In this document: positions 1 through 6,345 of the stretch, piece after piece
How positions within the stretch are numbered: position 1 is the stretch's first letter
Layout of the letters: each line of letters opens with the position of its first letter
Assembly: GCA_005792205.1 (NCBI GenBank)
Contig: SXSO01000002.1
Span: 1 to 8,504, forward strand
Origin: Bacteroidota bacterium
GTDB lineage: Bacteria > Bacteroidota > Ignavibacteria > UBA10030 > F1-140-MAGs086
Reading direction: 5' to 3'
DNA: 8,504 nt
Notes under the pieces: model-generated
The model's input: the letters and a program-made list of their open reading frames with translations, nothing else
Told to the model about the DNA's origin: nothing
The model's database searches: none
Program-made: the position numbers and the translations under genes

Positions 1-520
1 CAAGTGGAATGTAAACAAGTTGATTTTTTTCACCTTTGGTTTTTATCAATGGTTGAGTTTCAGAATATCGCAACATTTCTCTTCCATAAAATTCAAGAAA
101 ATCAATTGTTTCGCAAGTATCACCATCTGCTTCAATCCAACTTTTTCCAACTTCTGAAATTAAAAGTGCATTGAATTCAAATCTACGGCGACGAATTACT
201 TTTGCTGCATTAAAAAGATATTCAGCTCTTTTTTTAGAAGAAACGTTTTTCCACGTTTCAAATGTTTTTAAAGCAACATTTATTGATTCATTTGCTAATT
301 GAGCATCACTTTTTTGAAAAACTCCAATCATTTCATTTACATCAGATGGATTATATGATTTAAATTTTTCTTTTGTAAAAATTTTTTTTCCATCAACTAT
401 GATTGGATATTCTTTTCCAAATTTTTTTCTAACTTGGTTTATCGCATCAATTTGTTTTTTGCGATTTTTTTTATTTGCAAAATCTAAAAATGTTTCATTT
501 TTAAATTGAGAAAGTGCCAT
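1..520 (-). CDS. pruA: Delta-1-pyrroline-5-carboxylate dehydrogenase (aldehyde dehydrogenase family), N-terminal part, cut by left edge
   Basis: The first 173 codons of an aldehyde dehydrogenase-superfamily protein are visible, and the frame runs off the left edge without a stop. Enzymes of this type oxidise glutamate-5-semialdehyde to glutamate with NAD+, the last step of proline catabolism, in the cytoplasm. The start reads MALSQFKNETFLDF. Around residues 135-160 there is EVGKSWIEADGDTCETIDF followed by EFYGREMLRY, the segment I recognise as typical of RocA/PruA-type P5C dehydrogenases rather than generic aldehyde dehydrogenases. The catalytic Cys and Glu and most of the NAD+ site lie outside the window, so activity cannot be judged. 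The ATG at 520-518 sits one base after the TAA of the S46 peptidase gene and has a good ribosome binding site inside that gene's last codons, so the two are probably co-transcribed. The family is fairly sure; the exact substrate is inferred from the N-terminal motif. Confidence 0.85.
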   Translation of the reverse strand, partial: MALSQFKNETFLDFANKKNRKKQIDAINQVRKKFGKEYPIIVDGKKIFTKEKFKSYNPSDVNEMIGVFQKSDAQLANESINVALKTFETWKNVSSKKRAEYLFNAAKVIRRRRFEFNALLISEVGKSWIEADGDTCETIDFLEFYGREMLRYSETQPLIKTKGEKNQLVYIPL

Positions 521-521
521 T

Positions 522-2579
522 TTATTTTCCTTCCAATTCTTCTACAATTCTATTTGTCTTGTAAATATTTTTCATTGCTTCCATCATTCCTCCCGTATGA
601 ACTGAAACTGCACGATTTGCGGTTTCATCATACAAAAATCTTCCAACTAAACTTTCTATATTTCCATCAAAAATGAGTCCAACAATTTCACCTTCTTTGT
701 TTACAACTGGAGATCCTGAATTTCCTCCAATTATATCACAAGTTGATACAAAATTAAGAGGTATTGTCATATTTATTTCGTTTTTGCTTTCTGCAATTTT
801 ATTTGGAAGCTCAAAATCGCCTTTATTATCAAAGTCAGCAGAATGCCCAAAAAGTCCGTAGTATGTAGTTTTGTAAGGAGCAATTGTTCCGTTATATGGA
901 TAACCTTTTACGCTTCCATATGCAAGACGAAGTGTAAATGTTGCATCTGGATATTTTGTTTTACCATAAACAGCAAATCTTGCTTTTCCAATTTTTTCTC
1001 CTGCTGATGTAACAATACTAGTTACATTTTCATCAAGCCAATTTGTATTTGCTCTAAAAATTGGTTCAAGTTTTCTCATCAAAATAATCATAGGATCATT
1101 TGAAATATTGACTGAGTTTTCTCCACCTTCCACAAGTTTTTTTCTAAATTCTACATTTCCAATTTGAGTTGAAGCAAGTTCTTTTGCAACTTCTGAAATT
1201 GATTTTCCTTCTAATATAGTTTGAAGAAATGGATTGTTATTTCCAAGTGTTTCTGATATTTCAGTCAAACGAGCAGCAATTGTAAATTCTTCTAAATCAC
1301 TATAAATTGGTGCAGGTGATAGCATTCTAAATTTCAATGATTGAAGTTGTGATTCGTGAAAACCATCAAGTCGTTGTAAATCTTCTTTTTTTATTTCAGT
1401 TACATAACGAACAATTTGCAAAGATAAACCTGCATATTGTGAACCTGCAAACGAACTATAAAAAATTTCATTGAAACGAGTTGCATATGTTTTATATGCT
1501 GAGTCTATGCTATTCCATGCATTTCCATATTTTTGTAAAAATGCAGGATTTGAATTTACTAAACCTCTAAACTCATTTTCTTCATCTTGTTTATTTAAAA
1601 CTATATTTTTATCCTTTAATCCATTGTATTCTCCCGTTAATGCTTTTTGAGAATTTTCCAATGAAAATATCATACTTTTTGCTCTTCTTGCATTTTCTGA
1701 ATTTAAAGAAGAATATTTTTTTAAAGCATCAATTCTATATTTTAAATTTTTGAGACGAAGAGGATAAACATAATCTCTATTGAATTCCATTTGAGCCATT
1801 GTTTGCAAACGATTTGTTGAACCCGGATGACCACTCACAAATACAAGTTCATTTTCAGTTGCACCATTTGAATTCCATTTTAAATAGTTTTTTGTTTGAA
1901 ATGGTTTGTTGTTTTCATAAACTCTAAAAATTGCCATATCCAAATCATATCTTGGAAAAGTAAAATTATCAGGATCACCACCAAAAAATGCAATTTGTTG
2001 TTCTGGAGCAAACACAAGACGAACATCAGTATATTTTTTGTAGCGATAAAGCCAATATTCTCCACCATTATACAAAGCTACTACATCACTTCTCAAACCA
2101 GTTTTTTCTGTACTTTCTTTTTCAGCTTTTGCAATTTCAGATTTTCTTGATTCAAGTGCTTCTTTTTCACTCATTTCATTTTTTACAGAAGATAAAATTC
2201 TTTCTGTAATATTCTCCATTTCAACTAATACATTGAGTTCCAAATCGGGACACTTTACTTCACCGTTTTCAGTTGATGCGTAAAATCCATTTTTTACATA
2301 ATCATTTTTTTCAGAAGAAAGTTTTTGCAATTGTCCAAGTGCAACATGATGATTTGTAAGTACTAATCCATTTTTGCTAACGAATGAGCCACTTCCACCA
2401 TCATTAAATCTAACGCTTGAAAGACGAATATGCTCCAACCATTCTTTTGTAGGTTCAAATCCATAGTTTTCTTTGAGTTGTTTCATTGGTGGATTGTCTA
2501 ATGTCCACATTCCTTCATCTGCTTTTAAAATAGCAAATGAAAGTAACATTAAAAATAATATTTTGGTTTTTTTTGTCAT
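522..2579 (-). CDS. Secreted S46-family serine peptidase (DPP7/DPP11-like dipeptidyl-peptidase)
   Basis: S46 enzymes are secreted or periplasmic dipeptidyl-peptidases that release dipeptides from peptide N-termini. The frame opens at 2618 (698 codons), but I prefer the ATG at 2579 (codon 14, 685 residues). It puts a signal peptide right at the N-terminus (MTKKTK, then a hydrophobic stretch ILFLMLLSFAI, probable cleavage after LKA before DEGMW) and avoids overlapping manC. In 698-residue numbering the trypsin-like triad is visible: His91 in LTNHHVALG, Asp227 in FPRYDLDMAIF, and Ser634 in GGNSGSPV. Length matches the roughly 700 residues usual for S46. Eighteen residues after the serine, in GLIFDGN, is Gly652. 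As I recall, Gly at this place marks DPP7-like enzymes preferring hydrophobic P1 residues, and Arg marks the acidic-specific DPP11. The NHH motif is followed by Val-Ala rather than the Cys-Gly I recall from characterised members. Family is very sure; specificity is inferred. Confidence 0.93.
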   Translation of the reverse strand: MTKKTKILFLMLLSFAILKADEGMWTLDNPPMKQLKENYGFEPTKEWLEHIRLSSVRFNDGGSGSFVSKNGLVLTNHHVALGQLQKLSSEKNDYVKNGFYASTENGEVKCPDLELNVLVEMENITERILSSVKNEMSEKEALESRKSEIAKAEKESTEKTGLRSDVVALYNGGEYWLYRYKKYTDVRLVFAPEQQIAFFGGDPDNFTFPRYDLDMAIFRVYENNKPFQTKNYLKWNSNGATENELVFVSGHPGSTNRLQTMAQMEFNRDYVYPLRLKNLKYRIDALKKYSSLNSENARRAKSMIFSLENSQKALTGEYNGLKDKNIVLNKQDEENEFRGLVNSNPAFLQKYGNAWNSIDSAYKTYATRFNEIFYSSFAGSQYAGLSLQIVRYVTEIKKEDLQRLDGFHESQLQSLKFRMLSPAPIYSDLEEFTIAARLTEISETLGNNNPFLQTILEGKSISEVAKELASTQIGNVEFRKKLVEGGENSVNISNDPMIILMRKLEPIFRANTNWLDENVTSIVTSAGEKIGKARFAVYGKTKYPDATFTLRLAYGSVKGYPYNGTIAPYKTTYYGLFGHSADFDNKGDFELPNKIAESKNEINMTIPLNFVSTCDIIGGNSGSPVVNKEGEIVGLIFDGNIESLVGRFLYDETANRAVSVHTGGMMEAMKNIYKTNRIVEELEGK
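525..534 (-). promoter_or_regulatory. Shine-Dalgarno sequence of the P5C dehydrogenase gene
   Basis: The minus strand reads GGAAGGAAAA here. The AGGA core (531-528) is seven bases before the ATG at 520, an ideal spacing. It is built from the last sense codons (Glu-Gly-Lys) of the S46 peptidase gene, so ribosomes finishing that gene pass directly over it. It contrasts with the alr, macA and M29 aminopeptidase starts, which show no such motif. Confidence 0.6.
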
Positions 2580-2604
2580 TTTATTTTTTCTTTTAGTTAT
2601 TAAA

Positions 2605-3681
2605 TTATAAAAATCCATTCATTTGTTTTTTCTTTAAATAATCCACAACATCTTTTACTTCTTGTGAATTATCTTTTTTGCAAATTAAAACTGCATCATC
2701 AGTATTTACAATAATTAAATCATCTACTCCTATTATTGCTACAAGTTTATTTTCAGTTGAAACAACAAAATTGTTCTTTGAGTTCCTAATAATTACATTT
2801 CCATTTTTGTGATTGTTGTTTTCATCTTTTTGAGAGAGTCGCACAACTTCATCCCAACTTCCAACATCACTCCATCCAAAATCTCCACGAATAACATATA
2901 CTTCATCTGATTTTTCCATCACTCCATAGTCAATTGAAATTGAACGAATATCTTTATATACATTTTCCAAATGAATATGAAAATCATTTTTAAAAATTTT
3001 TTCTTCAAGTTTTATCATTTCATTGTATAAATCTGGAACACAAGTTTTTATTTGTTGTAAAATTATTTCAACTTTCCATACAAACATTCCACTGTTCCAA
3101 AGAAAATCTCCACTCTTTAAAAATTCCTTTGCAACTTCAAGATTTGGTTTTTCTGCAAATGTTTTTACTTTGAAAACTTCGTTGATGTTATTTGAATCTT
3201 CTATAAATTGTATATAACCATATCCAGTTTCAGGATGAGTCGGATGAATTCCAATTGTAACTAAACTTTCAGAAGAATTTGCTGTTTCAATTGCAAGTTG
3301 TAAAGTTGAAATAAATTTTTCTTCGTTTAAAATCAAATGATCAGCAGGCAAAACAACCATCACAGAGTTTTCATCATATTGTTTCAAATACAAACTTGCA
3401 AGCATAATACAAGCAGAAGTATTTCTTCCAAATGGTTCTGCAATTATATTTTGTTTTGGAATATATGGAAGTTGAGTTTGAATTAAATCTTTTTGTAATT
3501 TATTTGTGACAATTAAAATATTTGAAACTGGAACAAGTTTTTCAATTCGTTTCACTGTGGATTGAATCATTGTTGTATCACCAAAAATTTTTAGAAGTTG
3601 TTTTGGAGTCTTTTCTCTACTCTTTGGCCAAAACCTTGCTCCAACACCTCCTGCCATAATTACAACATATGTATTTGCCAT
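2605..3681 (-). CDS. manC: Mannose-1-phosphate guanylyltransferase (GDP-mannose pyrophosphorylase)
   Basis: This cytoplasmic enzyme joins mannose-1-phosphate and GTP to give GDP-mannose, the donor for mannose, fucose and related sugars in surface polysaccharides and glycoproteins. At 358 residues it is the short form, holding only the nucleotidyltransferase domain and lacking the cupin isomerase domain of long bifunctional ManC/AlgA proteins. Visible motifs in order: the nucleotide-binding signature MAGGVGARFWP with PKQ (residues 9-28), AEPFGRNTSA (81-90), LPADH (111-115), ETGYGYI (151-157), FAEKP (175-179), WNSGMFVW (195-202), SIDYGVMEK (249-257) and FGWSDVGSW (268-276). The start MANTYVVIMAGG places the signature at the usual distance from the N-terminus. 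The gene begins eight bases after the alr stop and has no clear Shine-Dalgarno sequence. Its end lies 25 bases before the preferred S46 start. No glycosyltransferase or other GDP-sugar gene is in view. Confidence 0.94.
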   Translation of the reverse strand: MANTYVVIMAGGVGARFWPKSREKTPKQLLKIFGDTTMIQSTVKRIEKLVPVSNILIVTNKLQKDLIQTQLPYIPKQNIIAEPFGRNTSACIMLASLYLKQYDENSVMVVLPADHLILNEEKFISTLQLAIETANSSESLVTIGIHPTHPETGYGYIQFIEDSNNINEVFKVKTFAEKPNLEVAKEFLKSGDFLWNSGMFVWKVEIILQQIKTCVPDLYNEMIKLEEKIFKNDFHIHLENVYKDIRSISIDYGVMEKSDEVYVIRGDFGWSDVGSWDEVVRLSQKDENNNHKNGNVIIRNSKNNFVVSTENKLVAIIGVDDLIIVNTDDAVLICKKDNSQEVKDVVDYLKKKQMNGFL

Positions 3682-3689
3682 TTGATTTT

Positions 3690-4823
3690 TTAATTTAGAT
3701 AAACTCTTGGAACTCGTTGTGAAATATTAGTTAAAATTTCATATGAAATTGTGTGTGAAATTTTTGCTAACTCTTCAATAGTAATTTCATCGTTTTGATT
3801 TTTTCCAATTAAAACCACATCATCACCTATATGAACATTAACACAATTTGTAACATCAACCATCATTTGATCCATACAAATTGTTCCAACAATTGGACAT
3901 CTTTTTCCATTTATCAAAACATCTGCTTTGTTTGAAAGGGTTCTATAATATCCATCTCCATAACCAACAGGAATTGTAGCAATTTTTGAATTACGGTTTG
4001 TAAAAAATGTTCTTCCGTAACTTATGCTTGTATTTTTTTTAACTTCTTTAAGAAAAACAATTTTTGATTTAAATGATAAAATTGGAAAAATGTTTAAATT
4101 ATTTTTAACAGTTTTTTTCTTATCAAGAATACCATAAAATATAATTCCGGGACGAATAAGATTGAAATGTGTTTCACTATTGAATAATGTAGCAGAACTA
4201 TTTGCTATGTGTTTAAAAGGAATTTCAATTTTGAGTTTGTTAATTTCAATTAACATATAATTAAAATTTTGCAACTGAATATGCGCAAATGAATTTTTAT
4301 TTTTTGAGTAAAAATCATCTGCAGTTGCAAAATGAGAAAAAATTCCAACTATTTCAAGGTTTTTTAAACGAGCAACTCTTTCCACAAACTCAACTCCGTG
4401 TTTAAAATTCACACCCAATCTTTCCATTCCCGTATCAATTTTCAAATGAATTCTTGCTTTTCGTTTTCCATTTTTTTGAACTTCATTATTTATTTTTTGT
4501 GCAAGTTCAAATGATGAAACTGTAATTTCAAAATCAAAAGCAAGAAATTTTTCTATTTGATCTCCAAGAACTCCTCCTAAAACAAGTATTGGAGAAATAA
4601 TTCCATTTGTTCTCAATTGAATTCCTTCTTCTAAAAACCCAACTCCAAGATAATCAATTCCATTTTCAACCATTGATTTTGAAATCTCAACTAATCCACA
4701 TCCATAAGCATTTGCTTTTACAATTCCCATTATTTTAGGTTTTGAATTCAGAAGTTTTTTAACTTCACTTATATTTATTTTCAGTTGTGTAAGATTTATT
4801 TCAGCACGAGTTGGTCGCATCAA
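3690..4823 (-). CDS. alr: Alanine racemase (PLP-dependent)
   Basis: Alr interconverts L- and D-alanine in the cytoplasm and supplies D-alanine for peptidoglycan. The 377-residue length is normal. The N-terminal TIM barrel carries the PLP lysine (Lys36) in VKANAYGCG. Also visible are KIDTGMERLGV (129-139), SHFATAD (173-179), KHIANSSA (214-221) and RPGIIFYG (234-241). The C-terminal beta domain has the second catalytic base Tyr269 in SYGRTF, then PVGYGDGYYR (295-304) and GTICMDQMMVD (323-333). GYGDG stands where GYADG is commoner, a mild variant. The frame starts with two Met codons (4823 and 4820), and either could be used because no Shine-Dalgarno sequence precedes them, only a run of nine T residues on the coding strand. 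It follows the permease gene after 35 bases, the widest gap in the window, and precedes manC by eight bases. It is not a MurF-Alr fusion as found in some Bacteroidota. Confidence 0.96.
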   Translation of the reverse strand: MMRPTRAEINLTQLKINISEVKKLLNSKPKIMGIVKANAYGCGLVEISKSMVENGIDYLGVGFLEEGIQLRTNGIISPILVLGGVLGDQIEKFLAFDFEITVSSFELAQKINNEVQKNGKRKARIHLKIDTGMERLGVNFKHGVEFVERVARLKNLEIVGIFSHFATADDFYSKNKNSFAHIQLQNFNYMLIEINKLKIEIPFKHIANSSATLFNSETHFNLIRPGIIFYGILDKKKTVKNNLNIFPILSFKSKIVFLKEVKKNTSISYGRTFFTNRNSKIATIPVGYGDGYYRTLSNKADVLINGKRCPIVGTICMDQMMVDVTNCVNVHIGDDVVLIGKNQNDEITIEELAKISHTISYEILTNISQRVPRVYLN

Positions 4824-4858
4824 AAAAAAATTTTGTAAATATAGAAAATGATATGAAA
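4824..4858 (-). other. 35-base spacer between permease and alr genes
   Basis: This is the longest non-coding gap in the window. On the coding strand it is almost wholly A and T, with TATATTTAC in the middle and a run of T just before the alr ATG. The short CAAAA/TTTTG complement (4821-4835) is too weak and GC-poor to be a terminator. If alr has its own promoter, it would have to be here or inside the permease gene, but no clear -7/-33 pair is visible. Confidence 0.3.
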
Positions 4859-6079
4859 TTATTCGTAACGAAGTGCTTCAATTGGATGCAAGTTTGCCGC
4901 TTTTTTTGCTGGATAAAATCCAAAAAAAATTCCAATCAACATTGCAAAAACCACAGAAATCAAAATTGAATCTGACGAAACTAAAATTGGCCATCCTGAA
5001 AATTTTGCAATTATATTTGAAGTAAAAATACCTAGTAAAATTCCAATTATTCCTCCTACAACTCCAATTGCTATTGCTTCAATTAAAAATTGTAAAAGAA
5101 TATCAATTCGTTTTGCCCCAATTGCCATTCTAATACCAATTTCACGTGTTCTTTCAGTTACAGAAACAAGCATTATATTCATAATTCCAATTCCTCCAAC
5201 AATAAGAGAAATTCCTGCAATGCTTCCTAAAAGCATTGTCATAATTTTAGAAATTGAAGATGAAGTTTCAGCAATTTCAGTTTGAGTGCGAATTGTAAAA
5301 TCGTTGTCTTCTTCATCAGTTAATTTATGTCGTCTTCGTAAAAGTTCTGATATTTCATTTTGGGCAGCTAAAATTTTTTCTTTGCTTTTTGCAGAAGCTA
5401 TAAACATCCAATTTTTTGTAACACCAAGTAGTCGTTTTTGAACAGTTGTAAAAGGGACAATAATGATATCATCTTGATCTTGTCCCATCATGTTTTGTCC
5501 TTTTTGATTTAAAATTCCAATCACTTTAAATGGAATTTTTTTTATACGAATTGTTTTTCCAATTGGAGATTCGTTTTGAAATAATTGATTTACAACCGTT
5601 TGACCAAGAATACAAACCTTTGTTGCAGCACGAACATCTTGTTCAAAAAAATATTCTCCTTCTGAAATTTGCCAATCTCTGATTTTAAAAAAATCCACAT
5701 TAGTTCCTTGAATTGTAGTTCCCCAATTTACATTTCCAAATACAATTTGACCATTGTTTCTCAAAATTGGACTTATATATGAAATAGAATTGCATTCATT
5801 TTTTATAGCAACTGCATCTTCTTCAGTTAAACTTGGACTACTTCCTGCTCCTGCTGAAACCCCACCACGAGTTGTTGTTCCTGAAAAAACTAAAATTACA
5901 TTTCTTCCAAGTGAATTTATTTGAGCATCAATTGACGCTTGTGCTCCATTTCCAATTCCCACCATCGCGATAACTGCAGCAACTCCAATAATGATACCAA
6001 GCATTGTAAGAAGCGAACGCATTTTATTTTTGAGCAACGCATCAAATGCAATAAAAAATATTTCTATAAATCTTATCAT
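4859..6079 (-). CDS. MacB-type ABC transporter permease subunit (MacB_PCD plus FtsX domains), no ATPase domain
   Basis: A 406-residue inner-membrane permease of the MacB/FtsX superfamily, which in tripartite machines moves substrates from the periplasm outward through an adaptor and an outer-membrane channel. Membrane segments appear near residues 22-43 (LLTMLGIIIGVAAVIAM), 279-305, 331-357 and 370-389, the four-helix MacB layout. Residues about 45-275 form the large periplasmic domain, including GQDQDDIIIVPF (200-210). After the second helix comes SVTERTREIGIRMAIGAKR (306-324), the coupling-helix motif that contacts the ATPase. The C-terminus, YPAKKAANLHPIEALRYE, is also typical. A full-length MacB of about 650 residues would carry a nucleotide-binding domain at its N-terminus; here there is none, so a separate ATPase is expected, and none is encoded in the window. 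The start lies five bases after the end of the interrupted macA frame, with a purine-rich ribosome binding site inside it. Confidence 0.92.
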   Translation of the reverse strand: MIRFIEIFFIAFDALLKNKMRSLLTMLGIIIGVAAVIAMVGIGNGAQASIDAQINSLGRNVILVFSGTTTRGGVSAGAGSSPSLTEEDAVAIKNECNSISYISPILRNNGQIVFGNVNWGTTIQGTNVDFFKIRDWQISEGEYFFEQDVRAATKVCILGQTVVNQLFQNESPIGKTIRIKKIPFKVIGILNQKGQNMMGQDQDDIIIVPFTTVQKRLLGVTKNWMFIASAKSKEKILAAQNEISELLRRRHKLTDEEDNDFTIRTQTEIAETSSSISKIMTMLLGSIAGISLIVGGIGIMNIMLVSVTERTREIGIRMAIGAKRIDILLQFLIEAIAIGVVGGIIGILLGIFTSNIIAKFSGWPILVSSDSILISVVFAMLIGIFFGFYPAKKAANLHPIEALRYE

Positions 6080-6084
6080 ATTTT

Positions 6085-6345
6085 TTAAAATCCTCTTCTT
6101 CCTCCGCCTCCTGTCGTTCTTGGCATAAATGGATTTACTTGTGTTGTAGAGTTTTTTCCATTTTCTTCAATTCCAATAATTACAGAATCTCCATCTTTAA
6201 AATTTCCTTCAATTATTTCAACATAACGGTTATCACTTTTTCCTGTTTTTATGTAAATTGATTTGAGTTTGTTTTGAGAATCTAAAATCCAAACTTGTGA
6301 AAAAGAATTTCTTTTTTTTCTCGCACCTTTATTTTCATTTTTTTC
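6085..6345 (-). pseudogene. Separated C-terminal part of the MacA-type adaptor, beyond the in-frame TAA
   Basis: Immediately after the TAA at 6348-6346 the same reading frame continues for 86 sense codons to a second TAA at 6087-6085. A charged, variable linker (EKNENKGARKKRNS) leads into QVWILDSQNKLKSIYIKTG, then a stretch ending in EIIEGNFKDGDSVIIGI, and a Gly/Arg-rich end, TGGGGRRGF. In MacA/HlyD-type adaptors this C-terminal piece completes the membrane-proximal beta domain (a V-W-x-L strand, a K-T-G strand and a 'G-x-x-x-G-D-x-V-I-x-G' ending). No in-frame ATG lies near its beginning, so independent translation is unlikely. Joined to the upstream part it makes a 393-residue protein plus the stop codon, a normal MacA length. 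It is either the remnant of a nonsense mutation or a base-call error at one position. Confidence 0.8.
6091..6107 (-). promoter_or_regulatory. Purine-rich Shine-Dalgarno region of the MacB permease gene, inside the macA tail
   Basis: The minus strand reads GGAGGCGGAGGAAGAAGAGG just before the permease start. The nearest core, AGAGGA (6096-6091), is 11 bases from the ATG at 6079, with further GGAGG cores upstream. The same bases encode the Gly-Gly-Gly-Gly-Arg-Arg-Gly tail of the old macA frame. This could keep the DNA conserved for the downstream gene even though the in-frame TAA stops ribosomes earlier. Confidence 0.55.

Noticed and set aside
673..861. Plus-strand open frame of 62 codons
   Set aside because: It lies entirely opposite the catalytic-serine region of the S46 peptidase and its protein has no recognisable features; open only because of AT-rich antisense composition.
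1880..2209. Several overlapping open frames on both strands of 62-84 codons
   Set aside because: All are out-of-frame shadows of the well-supported S46 peptidase coding sequence and have Phe/Ile/Lys-rich, low-complexity translations.
522..2579. DPP11-type (Asp/Glu-specific) annotation of the S46 peptidase
   Set aside because: The residue 18 positions after the catalytic Ser is Gly, not the Arg expected for DPP11.
3023..3217. Plus-strand open frame of 64 codons opposite manC
   Set aside because: It covers conserved manC motifs (FAEKP, WNSGMF) on the other strand and has no start signal.
2605..3681. Bifunctional ManC with phosphomannose isomerase domain
   Set aside because: At 358 residues the protein ends after the nucleotidyltransferase and a short beta region; there is no room for the cupin domain.
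4821..4835. Possible hairpin terminator between the permease and alr genes
   Set aside because: The CAAAA/TTTTG stem has one C-G pair and only five base pairs, far too weak for an intrinsic terminator.
4824..4858. Bacteroidota-type promoter (TAnnTTTG) before alr
   Set aside because: The closest match, TATATTTAC, misses the final G and has no TTTG-like -33 element at the proper distance.
6085..6345. Independent small gene in the gap between macA and the permease
   Set aside because: There is no in-frame ATG near its beginning and the protein reads as the missing MacA C-terminus in the same frame, so it is part of macA rather than a new gene.
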